DNA of 64,000 bases from Trichomonas vaginalis G3 (GCF_026262505.1 NC_067206.1:30643896-30707895), one strand, 5' to 3'; positions 9,176 to 19,179 are shown, numbered from the stretch's first letter. The notes: generated by a model from the sequence alone, not told the origin. Numbers and translations are program-made.

Positions 9176-9787
9176 ATGTTAAAGGTTGAGTTTGAAACAG
9201 TTAGAAAGATTGACAATGACACCAAAGTGGTTAGAATAGGTGATTTAAACGTAAGATACTCAAAGAAATACAACAAATATTCTTTGTCAGACATTATATC
9301 TCCATCTGAAAAGAAAACAAACCATTGGGTTAGAAATGCTTCAGCTCAGAAAATTTTGACAAGAAATCCTGAGCTTATGATATCAGTAAGATTCTATGGA
9401 ACTACAGCATATCTCATTGACAAAAGTCTTATACCAATAGTTTTGTTATGGATTGACCCAGTTGTTGGATATAACTTCATAACTTATGGTTCATTCGATA
9501 CGGAACGTTGCAGTGAAGGCTTACTTTACATCGTTCAGAAACCGAAGGACTTCAATACAAAGAGATATAAGATAGGAATAACATATAATATAACTCAAAG
9601 ATATGACAGTACAGTCAATAGAGTCAAGGTTGTGTTCGTTAATGATATGAGAGCTGCAGAAACAGAACTACTTGAAAAGTTTGAGAAAATGTATGGTGCT
9701 CCCATGAAAGGTAAAGAAACTTTCGAAGTAGATGAGATAGATAAAGCTATAAAATTATTTGACGAAGTTGCTGAAAAATACATGTAA
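9176..9787 (+). CDS. KilA-N domain protein with C-terminal GIY-YIG/T5orf172-like domain
   Basis: This 203-residue protein is read from the first ATG after the start motif; an upstream TTG at 9158 lies inside the motif. The N-terminal half (YSKKYNKYSLSDIISPS, NHWVRNASAQ, then a hydrophobic LIPIVLLW) has the KilA-N pattern of viral DNA-binding proteins. The second half begins with GLLYIV (about 115) and YKIGIT (about 131) and ends with a Glu-bearing helix, the layout of GIY-YIG nucleases of the T5orf172/MUG113 type. Such fusions are known in large DNA viruses. Likely roles are DNA binding with nicking, in replication or regulation. Catalytic competence is not established. Confidence 0.75.
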   Translation: MLKVEFETVRKIDNDTKVVRIGDLNVRYSKKYNKYSLSDIISPSEKKTNHWVRNASAQKILTRNPELMISVRFYGTTAYLIDKSLIPIVLLWIDPVVGYNFITYGSFDTERCSEGLLYIVQKPKDFNTKRYKIGITYNITQRYDSTVNRVKVVFVNDMRAAETELLEKFEKMYGAPMKGKETFEVDEIDKAIKLFDEVAEKYM

Positions 9788-9825
9788 AGCGTTTATTTTT
9801 GGTCTTTTGTGAAAGATAGAAAATA

Positions 9826-9870
9826 ACGTTAGTTTTTTATAAAATATTTTTTTATCCGGAATATAAAGAC
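9826..9870 (+). promoter_or_regulatory. Two-block AT-rich start motif upstream of 9875
   Basis: AATAACGTTAGTTTTTT is followed by ATTTTTTTATCCGGAATATA before the ATG at 9875. Confidence 0.6.
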
Positions 9871-9874
9871 AGAT

Positions 9875-10702
9875 ATGTCAACATCAGAGAACACAACAAC
9901 TGCTATCGTTCATGAAGCCATTAATGAAGAATATGAATACATACAGTATAACAAACAATTGAGACTCATTCGTTCAGTCAAAGATGACATGTACCAAATG
10001 CAGAGTATAATGAACGCTCTTCGTTCTACAAAGCAAGCATATCATTGGTTTGAAAACCAACAGACAAAAGAACTTTTAGAAGAATTTCCTCATATGATTG
10101 CTTCCCTCGGAAAACCGAGAGAAGAGATTCCGTACGAAAATCGCAAGAATTTGGCTCCTGGTTTGAAAGGTTATTATGTTCATAGACTTTTAGTAAATGC
10201 TGTAGCAATGTGGGCTTCACCTCGTTATGCTTGTTATATTTTCATGATGTTAGATGAACTATATAAAGCAGAACGTGAAGATATGCAAAAGAAACTTCAT
10301 GCAAAAGATGAAGTCATTGAATCCAAAGACAAAAGCATACAGAAAAGAATACCACGTTCAGTACCAAAAGGAAAGGAAAAGAGTTATAAGTATATGATAT
10401 ATACTGAAGAGTTGGAGAAAGAAGAAGATAAAGATATGGTTATGTTGCATTTAGTCAGAAGAAACAACAAGAGCTTTTATGACCTTGCTAAGATTTACAA
10501 ATCTGACAGAAATTGGTTCTATCGTGAAAACTTACCGATTTCAATGACACCGAATGAGCAAACAAAGGAAATTGTCAAAAGTACTCTTCCTCAAACACAC
10601 TATGACATCAAAGGTTGCACAATACTTACATTCAAAGAAGACTTACCATTACTGAAGGAAAAAATAACAGAATATTTCGACAACTTCAAAGAGGAAGAAT
10701 GA
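9875..10702 (+). CDS. KilA-N domain protein with coiled coil and DUF3627-like tail
   Basis: This 275-residue protein has an N-terminal KilA-N-like region (AYHWFENQQTKELLEE, then HRLLVNAVAMWASPRYACYI), a charged coiled coil at about 133-160 (EREDMQKKLHAKDEVIESKD), and a C-terminal domain (KYMIYTEELEKEEDKDMVML) of the type found in poxvirus/iridovirus-like KilA-N proteins. It is probably a DNA-binding regulator. A stretch of about 97 bp (10090-10190) recurs inside the repeat arrays of the palindromic element, once on the left and twice on the right. Confidence 0.75.
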   Translation: MSTSENTTTAIVHEAINEEYEYIQYNKQLRLIRSVKDDMYQMQSIMNALRSTKQAYHWFENQQTKELLEEFPHMIASLGKPREEIPYENRKNLAPGLKGYYVHRLLVNAVAMWASPRYACYIFMMLDELYKAEREDMQKKLHAKDEVIESKDKSIQKRIPRSVPKGKEKSYKYMIYTEELEKEEDKDMVMLHLVRRNNKSFYDLAKIYKSDRNWFYRENLPISMTPNEQTKEIVKSTLPQTHYDIKGCTILTFKEDLPLLKEKITEYFDNFKEEE

Positions 10703-10730
10703 AGTCACGACAACATTAACGAAGAGAGAA

Positions 10731-10797
10731 TGAGGTGAAAAAAGAGGTGAAAAAACGGGTGAGATCTCACCTCTTCACCTAAAATATATTTTTGTGC
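10731..10797 (-). repeat. GTGAG hairpin cassette, reverse orientation
   Basis: GAGGTGAAAAAAGAGGTGAA and GGGTGAGATCTCACC are followed by TCTTCACCTAAAATATATTT. The core GGTGAGATCTCACC is a perfect 14-bp palindrome. It lies after the KilA-N gene. Confidence 0.8.
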
Positions 10798-10863
10798 TAT
10801 ATTTACACTCATTTATGAAGAAGTCATGAATCCTACGTCAATTATGTTCGACACTGTAAGCAT

Positions 10864-10883
10864 TAACGATAACATTAACGATA
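10864..10883 (+). promoter_or_regulatory. Two TAACGATA sites, 12 bp apart
   Basis: TAACGATA occurs at 10864-10871 and again at 10876-10883. From memory, this octamer is the reported Myb recognition element of the T. vaginalis ap65-1 promoter. A regulatory role here is inference. Confidence 0.35.
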
Positions 10884-10904
10884 ACATTCATTTTTGCATT
10901 AATC

Positions 10905-11008
10905 CTGCTGTGTTGTCAAAATGTCATGTTGTCATCATTTTTAAGAGAAGTTAATTAACCTGGTGACACATGGTGACGTAGTGACACCATCAGTTCTTCA
11001 AAAATAAA
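10905..11008 (-). repeat. GTGAC word cassette
   Basis: Three GTGAC words (GGTGACACATGGTGACGTAG, then GTGACACC) are flanked by TGTTGTCAAAATGTCATG and CAGTTCTTCAAAAATAA. The same flanks and layout occur at 47101-47334 and 50497-50735, there with either GTCAC-type or CTACC-type words. Confidence 0.75.
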
Positions 11009-11013
11009 TTTGC

Positions 11014-11487
11014 TTAAATAGCTTCAGGGTCTATTTCTTCAACCATTTCACTTCCTTCGTCAATGTCAATAGAAGCTTCTTCAACCTTTGGTAAGAATTT
11101 CTGTATAACATCTTTGTTCGTTATTGTCTTCAGAGATGAAGGATAATATTTCACATTTGTTTCACCCTTCTTATATTCTTTCTGTTCGGAAAGATTTAAA
11201 GCAATACTGAAGAAGTCAATGTTAGAGTTCTTTATGACAGTATAATGAGTATCTTTGACATTCACGAAGAAACTCTTTTGTTTCAAAACTACTGCTAACT
11301 CTTGTGAAGTATAACGTTTGCGGTCAATGACGATAGCTAATGGTCTGACATACTGACCAAACTTAGATTCTTTCACAAACTTCTTGTTAAAGATAACATT
11401 AACATTTGAAGCATTATTGAACTCATTCTTGATGGCAGTAGCGAGAACATTGTATGAAAAGAACTTGCAATCTTGCATGTGTTTCAT
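11014..11487 (-). CDS. Hypothetical Maverick protein upstream of PolB
   Basis: This 157-residue protein is read from the ATG at 11487. The N-terminal two thirds are basic and mixed alpha/beta (NNASNVNVIFNKKFVKESKF), and the last 25 residues are strongly acidic (DIDEGSEMVEEIDPEA). It is divergent to PolB with an 89-bp gap holding the PolB start motif. Position next to a protein-primed polymerase would fit a terminal protein or single-strand-binding protein, but no sequence motif supports either. Function unknown. Confidence 0.65.
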   Translation of the reverse strand: MKHMQDCKFFSYNVLATAIKNEFNNASNVNVIFNKKFVKESKFGQYVRPLAIVIDRKRYTSQELAVVLKQKSFFVNVKDTHYTVIKNSNIDFFSIALNLSEQKEYKKGETNVKYYPSSLKTITNKDVIQKFLPKVEEASIDIDEGSEMVEEIDPEAI

Positions 11488-11528
11488 TATAATAAAAAGT
11501 TCGAAATATTTTAAAACTAGCCTTAAAA

Positions 11529-11570
11529 AATCTAAGCTAATTTTTTTCTAAGAAATTTTTTTATTTCCTA
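11529..11570 (+). promoter_or_regulatory. Two-block AT-rich start motif upstream of PolB
   Basis: TCTAAGCTAATTTTTTTC is followed by AAATTTTTTTATTTCC, matching the motif before 9176. The ATG at 11577 follows within a few bases. Confidence 0.6.
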
Positions 11571-11576
11571 CTAAAG

Positions 11577-14500
11577 ATGTATCGGAAGTTGTCTAAGTTA
11601 GAACACTCGGAAATAAAACAACTTCTTACAGAAGCTAACATAGATGTTGCAAAACATTACGCGACAAACAAAAAAGCACTCGCTGACATCCTCAATGACT
11701 ACAATGGTGAAATAACTTATGATAGAATTCATGAGTTCATAAATGCAAGAGCATTTCCTTTAAATGACGTTGCTATTGACTTATATCATAGACGTTCAGT
11801 ACCTCATGAAGTAAGAAGAGAAATGTTTGACATAACAAATGCGAACGTTGGTCATACTCGTAAAGCTCTTTCGCATGATGTTCGTCAAGAAATGTTTGAA
11901 CTTACGAACTCAAACATTGGTGAAACAAGAAGAAGAGACGACACACTGAAACAACAGAGAAGAGAGATGTTTAAAAGTGCTATAGAACAAGTTCGCAAAG
12001 CTAACGATGTCATTCGTTCCATTGACGACAAACCAAAAGAAGGTGAGAGATGGTTAAAGAAAGATGAAGAGAATAGGAAGAGGAATGTGAAGACAGGCAA
12101 TAGACTCATTGACTTTAACATCGAAGCTTTAGATGAACCAAACAGAGACTACTTACACAAACATTTCGGTAAGGTTTTCATGAGACTCTTAGAGAAGATT
12201 AAAATAAACTCCCAACAAAGATGGATGGTATGTTATAAACTTGTTGGAAAGTATGAATGTTCTACGTTAAACCTCAATAATATTGGAACATTACTACATC
12301 AGCTCTTGAAGGAGAACTTTATATCAGAGATAGAAGCAAATGCTGCAGGTATTGTTGAAATGCACTATGACTTCTTCTTGACAAACATAAAGAATCTTAC
12401 TGAAATAAAGATGTATGATTTAACTGAATATGAAGGCTTAACGATGTCAGATGTAAAGAAAGGCAAACCAAAAAAGAGACCATATAGAGATGAAAGCACA
12501 CTGACAAATGACCAGAAAGCCATTTTGGAAGCTCTTAAGCAAACAGGAAACCCAGCACTTATAGAAAGCTTTTGGAAAGATAATGGTGAAAAGAAGTTTT
12601 ATAAGAAGAGAAGCGGTCAGTTCTGGAAGTATCTTTGCACATTACCTATAAATCTTGAACGCTACCAAATCTTCAATGAACTGAACAAAAGAACTGCAAC
12701 ACTTATGACAGAAGACAATTGTTTCGTTTATGCTTGCATTCAGGCTGGAGTAAATGAAGAAACTATTGACCACATGAGAGAAGTCATTCGTGTTAGAGAC
12801 TTTCCTCAAAGTAAAGTACAAGAAATTTCTGACGCAACAGGTATAGCATTTAATGTTACCATTGGTTACTTCAATGACTCAAGACATAATGAAATAAAGA
12901 GATACATACCAAAAGAATGTGAAACTGTTCGAACTATTGACTTACTTCTTGTTGAAGACCACTACATGCTAAAAGAAAGACTTCCAATGACAACATATTT
13001 CGTCAGAAATTACAAAGAAATCTTGAAGGAGTGTGGTGGAATGAACATTGAGAAACAGATGAAAATATATACAAAGAGAGAGAACAAATATGTAGTTCGT
13101 TATGATAGAACTACACCGCTATGGGATGTTATGAAAACATTGTGGGAGTGCAAATATTTCGAACCTATTTCTTATGGAGAACTTTTCACATATACGACTG
13201 ACTTATATAAACAGAACCTTGCACCATTTAAAGATTTGACATATGCTCCAAAGTATTGTGTACAACTGAAGAAGAAAGCCGAGTCAAAAGAAGTAAATAA
13301 AAATAAGTGCAAGTTCATTCCTGAGCATGTTTTCTTTGCTGACTTTGAGTGCAGTACGATGGCTTTCATAAAGCTTTTAACATCTGTTATGACAGTGAAG
13401 ATGGTTCAGTGAGTGAAAGCATATGGGGTCAAACTGTGCAACAGAATTTTTGGAGCGACTTCCTGACAAGAGTTTAATATATTTCCATAACCTCAGCTAT
13501 GATATAAACTTCATCTTAAGACACATGACAGAAGTGAAAGGAACTCCCATCATTAAAGGTTCACGAACAATGCAAATAACTGGCTTATATAAAGGACGGG
13601 CAATTATTATAAAAGACTCTTACAGTGTTATAAATAAGAAGCTTAAACTATTTCCTGCTATGTTTAACTTACAAACAGGACCGAAAGAAGTATTTCCATA
13701 CAACTACTACAGTAGTACTTTGTTAGCAAATGACAACAGAACTGGTGTCATTTCTGAAGCATGTAAGTTTGTCAAGGATGCAAATACATTCATGAAGAAC
13801 ATAGATTCCATCAAAGGTTGCAGAATAGATGAAAACCACTTCGACTTAGAAAAATATAGCACGTTTTACTGCAAACAAGATGTAAGAATTTTAAGAGAAG
13901 GTTTTGTAAAGTTCCGCAATGACTTATTGAAAGAGTTTGATTTAAACGTTTATGACTACGTTAGTATTTGTTCAATTGCTAACAAATTGTTTGAGAACAG
14001 AGTATATTTCCCGAATGGAAATCTTTATGACCTCTCAAATAAACCAAGAGAATTTATTTCGAGATGCATTCAAGGTGGAAGATGTATGTTGTCAGATAAC
14101 ATTAAACAAAAGAGCGAAAAGAAACTCATTGCTGACTTCGACGCTGTTTCATTATATCCATCCGCTATAGCAAGACTTTATACTTTAGAAGGTATTCCAA
14201 AGGTTATGAAAGAAATGTTAAGCACAGAGTATCTCATGAGACATTTATTCGATGACGACCAAAAGGAACCCATTGGTGAAAAGTTTATGTCTGGCTTCTT
14301 TGTTCTCATTAAGATAACAGAGATTGGAATACATAGACACTTTCCTTTAATAGTTTGTGACCCTGAACTAAATCCAGAACTTAACGTTCCCAGAAGTTCA
14401 AACACTTGCTGTTTAATGTATGTTGACCATATAACATTACAAGACCTCATAAAATATCAAGGTGTCAAATGTGAAGTGTTGCAAGGATACTATTACGATG

Positions 14501-15378
14501 GAAACAGAGATATTAGAATAAGAGATGAAGTAAAGAAGTTGTTTGAGTTAAGGTTAAAGTATAAGAAAGAAGGAAATCCTTTACAAGAAATATAAAAGCT
14601 CATTCTGAACAGTATTTATGGCAAAACTATTCTATCTCCTATTGAGTCAAAAATAACCATAGTAATGACAAAGATGCTATAAGATATGCATCAGAAACTA
14701 CAACCATATAGTGAAGTTCGAAGGTTTGGATGGTTCAGATAAAACTATTTTCAAGCTAACGAAAAGCATTTGCAGACACTTTAACTTCTGTCCACTTGGT
14801 GTTAATATTCTGTCAATGTCGAAGAGAATAATGTGTGAAGTATTCTGTACTGCTGAAGATATGGGACTTCAAATCTTCTACCAGGACTGTGATAGCATAC
14901 ATATTTTCAATGAAGACATACCAAAGCTTGCAGCAGAGTTTAAGAAGAGATACGGTAGAGAACTTATTGGTAAAACATTAGGTCAGTTCCATTCTGACTT
15001 CGCAGAAATAACACCTGGAAAACAAAGTTAAGCATACAAGTCAATATTTTGTGGAAAGAAGACCTACATAGACTTACTCACTAACGATTTAAATGAGTTG
15101 CATTCCATGCACGTTGCTAAAGGTGTAAAACAAGACGTTCTTGCTTTAACAGTAATGAAATGTTTCCTGAAGCTATACAATGTTACAATGAAGATAAGAA
15201 CATTCACATACCTGTTGGAACATATGACAAAGACTCTGAGTTCAGTTTAATGAAACTTTACAAAGCACTTTATGATGGTCAAGAGATTGGATTTGACTTA
15301 TGTAAGTCTTCTAGTCCTTGCTTTGCTGAAAAGTTTAACTTCTCAATAACGACTAAAACAAGCTTTATTGTAAGTTGA
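11577..15378 (+). pseudogene. Protein-primed family B DNA polymerase, broken
   Basis: Family B landmarks appear in order: Exo I FFADFECS (about 13332), Exo II FHNLSYDINF (about 13483), Exo III YCKQDV (about 13867), Pol A DFDAVSLYPSA (about 14137), Pol B NSIYGK (14609-14626), Pol C YQDCDSIH (14879-14902) and GKKTY (about 15054). The Pol C motif has Cys in place of the usual Thr. The frame is lost near 13370, stopped in frame at 14593 just before Pol B, and shifted again near 14650-14710, 15020 and 15160. The original protein would be about 1260 residues, usual for Maverick PolB. It replicated linear element DNA by protein priming; this copy is inactive unless the indels are assembly errors. 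Confidence 0.9.
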
Positions 15379-15484
15379 AGTTTCTGAGGTCATTTATTTT
15401 GTCAGCAATGAGGTCATTCGTGATAAAAAATAAAGCTAGCGTAGATTTTACAATACTGCGATGGTAGAGTTTAAGAGTTGTGCT

Positions 15485-16005
15485 TCAATGTAGAGACAGT
15501 CCTTTATCTGGAGGCAAGAACACTGGGCAGTTATGGTCATGAGTGGAGAACATGTCTATCCAAAACTCACGATTGAAGCCAGTTAATTTATAGTATTTAG
15601 GGTTAGGAAGTGGTGAAGTTCTTGTATGACCAATGAACTCATTTTCAACCCTTACTAAGTTTGAATATAATATAGCTTGCTTTCTATCCCAAATGCCAGG
15701 TGTTACAATCTTTGAAAATTCATTTTTCCTCGGAAGCATTGCATCATAATTGAAAACATTCTTGAAATCATCACTTGGTTCAGAGATTTGAAATCTTATA
15801 CGTAATGGATTTTCTTTCTTTTTAGCGACTTCATTGAATGGTGAAATACAACAAACTGACAGTCATGAGTTCCATCTTCATTTTCATTAAATTCATAATG
15901 AAAGTCTATAAGTTGTGGCTGACTACCTTCTTCTTTCAGTTGTGCAAGAAACTCACGTAAAGGCTGTAAAGTTTGTACTTCAATGTTAAACTTTTTCTCG
16001 AACAT
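15485..16005 (-). pseudogene. Maverick protein, possible minor capsid/penton, one frameshift
   Basis: Two overlapping minus-strand frames (15796-16005 from the ATG MFEKKFN, and 15485-15739 with its upstream extension) join near 15815 into a gene of about 173 codons. The second half has a conserved-looking segment YKLTGFNREFWIDMF and ends HDHNCPVFLPPD. Its position next to other small virion-like genes and the capsid gene fits a penton or minor capsid protein. The assignment is tentative. The break is a single frameshift. Confidence 0.55.
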
Positions 16006-16018
16006 TCATTAAATGAAA

Positions 16019-16297
16019 TCATACATTGTACAATGTTGTATCGTCTTTAAAGTATTTGTATATGTGAATGTTTTGGGCGCTTAAAGACTGTTCGTCATTT
16101 TCTATCTCGACTTGAAGTATAAAGTCAACCTTTCTGAAAGCACGTGTTATATACATAGATGTTATGCCAATGTACTTCTCTTCATTTATGTTCACAATCC
16201 AGTCTGTTGGAAACTTAAACGTTACTCTGTTCCCCTTTATTTTGACGTCAGGGTTTTCACTACTGAACGCAACAGATAAAGGTATTTGTCTATACAT
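16019..16297 (-). CDS. Small conserved Maverick protein, possible minor virion protein
   Basis: This 92-residue protein is read from the ATG at 16297 (MYRQIPLSVAF). A clearly homologous N-terminal part is found in the Maverick D fragment (58463-58574), cut there by the Helitron junction. Alternating beta-type hydrophobicity and a DWIVNINEEKYIGI segment are shared in pattern with the 282-599 product. It is divergent or adjacent to several other short genes. Function unknown; a structural role is inferred from context. Confidence 0.7.
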   Translation of the reverse strand: MYRQIPLSVAFSSENPDVKIKGNRVTFKFPTDWIVNINEEKYIGITSMYITRAFRKVDFILQVEIENDEQSLSAQNIHIYKYFKDDTTLYNV

Positions 16298-16321
16298 TTA
16301 ATTCGGATAAAAATAAACCAT

Positions 16322-16566
16322 TTACTCTTTCTTTGCTTCAGCTTCTTTAGCTTCTTCTCTAGCTTTTTCGCCAGTCTTGGGTTCTTTTGTCTTCCAGCAG
16401 CTAATGCAGCAAGTTGTTTTTCACTAAGTTTTCTCTTTGGTCTCTCTGGCTTTTGTTCTTGTTTTTGTTCCTTCAGTTCGGATAAAATTTGCTCACGAAT
16501 TTCTTTCTTCAATGCTTCAACATCTATGACCCCTTGGGTCTTGTCCGTAGGGCTTGTCTGAGTCAT
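16322..16566 (-). pseudogene. Basic coiled-coil Maverick protein with late frameshift and double-hairpin insertion
   Basis: Read from the ATG at 16566 (MTQTSP). The homologue in Maverick D (58599-58841) has the same core (EALKKEIREQIL / EAIKKEIREQIL, then KRKLSEKQLAALAAGR). Compared with D, this copy has 27 extra bases that form two hairpins at 16528-16553 and add about nine codons in frame. Near 16360 the frame slips and leaves the Glu/Ala/Lys-rich tail in another frame. The product is very rich in Lys/Glu, consistent with a coiled-coil or nucleic-acid-associated virion protein. Confidence 0.6.
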
Positions 16567-16611
16567 TTGACTGCAGATAAAAAACAAAATTAAAACTTTA
16601 ACCGATGTAAA

Positions 16612-17038
16612 ATGAGCTTGTCAAAATCAGAGCGAGAGTCTATTATATTAAATGACGCAAGAGGAATACAACATCCTTTCTATTACGTAAGTCAGAGTAA
16701 AGATGGTAAAATATACGTAAGAAAAAGAAAGGTTCCATTAGCGAATGCAGAAAGCGACAACATTAAGGTGCATGGCAAGGGTGAAGTCCCAGTATAAAAC
16801 CTTCTATTCAAACTGAAAAGTCAATAGAACCAGAAGAAAAGAAGCCAGATGTACTTTCAATAACGAACCAAGAGCTTATTGCAAAGTTCGTGAATTTCAT
16901 TGAAAAACAAACCGAGTCAAAGAATCCTGACCCGCCAGTGAAAGAAGTTGAGACAAAAGAGAATGTACAGTTCATTGAAAATGTCAAGAAACAACTTCCA
17001 CCACGAATGCCAAGAAGAAGAGTGAGAATAATGAAGTA
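16612..17038 (+). pseudogene. Maverick protein (160 aa in D), frameshifted
   Basis: The first 45 codons (MSLSKSERESIILNDARGIQ) match the open copy at 58892-59374. A frameshift near 16780 produces an early stop at 16797. The rest (PDVLSITNQELIAKFVNFIE, ending in a basic RMPRRRVRI tail) is open in the next frame to 17038. The C-terminal Arg cluster recalls basic tails of virion core proteins. Function unknown. It is divergent to 16322-16566. Confidence 0.65.
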
Positions 17039-17066
17039 AATAGATATTTTTATCTGAAGTAAATAC

Positions 17067-18641
17067 ATGCAGAACGAACAGTTAAACGAATTTACTCCAG
17101 CAGAGCATATTCATCAGATTCGCTCATATTTCGATATCATAGACAATGCAGTTCAAATTGGTGACACTAATAGAAAATATTCTGACGCAAAGATTCCATC
17201 ACAACCTGGAACTGCTAAAGATAACACATGGGTAACATTCAATCTCTCACCTCCTGGTGAAAATATGTTGGACCTTTACAATACATTCATTACGTATAAA
17301 ATGGAAGGTCAATTTATTGTAGATAAAGAAATTGGTTCAGGTTCCAATAAAACAAACCCACCAGGATTTTGGATTGGTTTCGATGACGCTTTCTATGCAG
17401 TTGCTGGATATCAAATCCTTGCAAATGGTCGTATCGTATATTCTCAAGACAACGCAAGAGAAGAAGCATATATAACTTCAAACTCACAAACTACCGAACA
17501 AATAAAGAAAGTAGATGTTTTCTCAAAGACTCGACATGAAGATGTATGGAGTCATTCGGGAACATGCAGAACAGGACAAATTGTTAGTGGTCCAATTACA
17601 GCAGGAAAATCATTTGATTTTAAGCTTCGTTTAAGAATTCCTGTTAGAAGATTCCTTCCATTAGAAGCTATTCGATTTATTCCAGCTTTTGCAGGAAACA
17701 TTCAGCTTAAAGTAAAGTTCAGTAGCGACGCCTTACAATGCACATCTATATCTGTAAATGATATCATTGCTTTCAATCCAACTCTTAAAGTTGCATTTGC
17801 TTCAGATTCAAATCCACCGACAAATAAATTTGTTCCATGGAATGAACCATTCACTATGATAACGAAGGCAGTAGAAGCTAGTGGAACAGTTACTATTACA
17901 ACTGTAACCCAGCAACTATTTCGAACAAAGATGGATTTTAATGAATGTTTCATTCATCCAAAGTCATTCTCTTTAGACCCTAACATTTATACAGAACTTG
18001 TAGAACATTATACAAACGAGGCTTTATGTTTTCCTGTTAAAGTTATGGATTGGATTCCTATGGACGGTTCATTCTCAAAGAATACAGATAGTTCAAGTGC
18101 AACATTTACAGCAGCTTATACGCCTATTAATGTTAAAAGTATTTGGGCACTATTTAGAAAGAAAGACAACTATTATGTTAATTTTGAGAACCCTAAGTTT
18201 AAATATCTTCAGCTTTCCATGGGAGCTTATGGAAATATGCCTGCAGAACCTGAAAAATCATATGGACCTGTATTTTATGAAATGGTTGCGAACGCTTGCA
18301 ATACAAACAATGATATGATAGGATTTAATGAAGATGTTATGAGGTCATTGGTGGATGATGGTAGTGTGGAACATAAATGGGATAGCTATGACAACACACA
18401 TTTCTTATGTGGTTTTCCAACAGAAGTGGACTTTTGCTTCCAGCAAGGTCAAACATCTACTGCTCCAATAACATACAAATTGTCTGTTAAAGGACCTATT
18501 GAACTAGCAACTGAAAATGTACCAAAGCCACTTATTGGATTTATGAGGGATTGTTGCTTTGCCATTCAGGTGCGTGCTAATGGCATCCCAATAATAAGAT
18601 TAGATGACTATAACTTAGCTACGGACGACAGTGAGGAATAA
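17067..18641 (+). CDS. Major capsid protein, double jelly-roll type (candidate)
   Basis: This 524-residue protein is intact. Its size, position beside short virion-like genes, and beta-rich pattern, with a central FDFKLRLRIPVRRFLPLEAI followed by an IQLKVKF strand, fit the Polinton capsid protein predicted to have two jelly-rolls. The role would be the hexon-like shell subunit of icosahedral particles. It is preceded by ATATTTTTATCTGAAG, a single-block form of the element start motif. The annotation rests on pattern and context; a structure model would settle it. Confidence 0.75.
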   Translation: MQNEQLNEFTPAEHIHQIRSYFDIIDNAVQIGDTNRKYSDAKIPSQPGTAKDNTWVTFNLSPPGENMLDLYNTFITYKMEGQFIVDKEIGSGSNKTNPPGFWIGFDDAFYAVAGYQILANGRIVYSQDNAREEAYITSNSQTTEQIKKVDVFSKTRHEDVWSHSGTCRTGQIVSGPITAGKSFDFKLRLRIPVRRFLPLEAIRFIPAFAGNIQLKVKFSSDALQCTSISVNDIIAFNPTLKVAFASDSNPPTNKFVPWNEPFTMITKAVEASGTVTITTVTQQLFRTKMDFNECFIHPKSFSLDPNIYTELVEHYTNEALCFPVKVMDWIPMDGSFSKNTDSSSATFTAAYTPINVKSIWALFRKKDNYYVNFENPKFKYLQLSMGAYGNMPAEPEKSYGPVFYEMVANACNTNNDMIGFNEDVMRSLVDDGSVEHKWDSYDNTHFLCGFPTEVDFCFQQGQTSTAPITYKLSVKGPIELATENVPKPLIGFMRDCCFAIQVRANGIPIIRLDDYNLATDDSEE

Positions 18642-18671
18642 AGGATGAACGTTTATTTTTAAAGCTTATAA

Positions 18672-18917
18672 ATGAGTTCTTCATCAAGCTCTCGTGAACC
18701 TTCACCATCTATGAAACAAACTTTACCAAACGATTATGGAGCACCTATTGAATATTTCTTACGAGCTGCACAATGGCAAAGAGCAGTCTCACCAAGGTTA
18801 GGTGTTCCACCAGCTCCTGTCAAAAATAGCATTTGGTCAAGTCCTTATATAAGATATGGTCTCCCACTAGGTTTGCTAGCTACAGCAGGAGCAGTATATG
18901 ATGTTGAAAAGAAATAA
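18672..18917 (+). CDS. Small protein with C-terminal hydrophobic segment
   Basis: This 81-residue protein has a Ser-rich start (MSSSSSSREPSPS), a middle with WQRAVSPRLGVPPAP, and a hydrophobic C-terminal stretch (YGLPLGLLATAGAVY) long enough for a short membrane helix. It follows the capsid gene by 30 bp and overlaps the next ORF. It could be a minor virion or membrane-active protein. No family was recognised. Confidence 0.6.
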   Translation: MSSSSSSREPSPSMKQTLPNDYGAPIEYFLRAAQWQRAVSPRLGVPPAPVKNSIWSSPYIRYGLPLGLLATAGAVYDVEKK

Positions 18918-19131
18918 AGCAAATGTTGTAAATAATACTGAAGTAGCTGAAGTTAAACAAACTCCAACACCTTCGCCAAAACCAACGCCTTCACAAGCAA
19001 AACCTTCAATGACTCCTGAACCTATGGAAGTACAAACTCCTGTTCAAAAGTCAACTCCTAAACCGACTCCAACATTTAAACCAGAACCTACTCCTCAAAT
19101 AAATCGTAAAACTCCTGCGTTTCCTTACTGA
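18898..19131 (+). CDS. Proline/threonine-rich ORF overlapping the preceding gene
   Basis: This 77-codon ORF is dominated by PTP/PKP repeats (KPTPSQAKPSMTPEPMEV). It overlaps the end of 18672-18917 in another frame. It may be a separate short protein, or the displaced C-terminus of 18672-18917 after a frameshift. The low-complexity composition leaves the choice open. Confidence 0.45.
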   Translation: MMLKRNKANVVNNTEVAEVKQTPTPSPKPTPSQAKPSMTPEPMEVQTPVQKSTPKPTPTFKPEPTPQINRKTPAFPY

Positions 19132-19132
19132 A

Positions 19133-19173
19133 AAAATAACGTTATTTTTATTTAATATTAAAATTTTTATTTG
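19133..19173 (+). promoter_or_regulatory. Two-block AT-rich start motif upstream of 19180
   Basis: AATAACGTTATTTTTAT is followed by AAAATTTTTATTTG just before the ATG at 19180. Confidence 0.6.
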
Positions 19174-19179
19174 ATTGAA

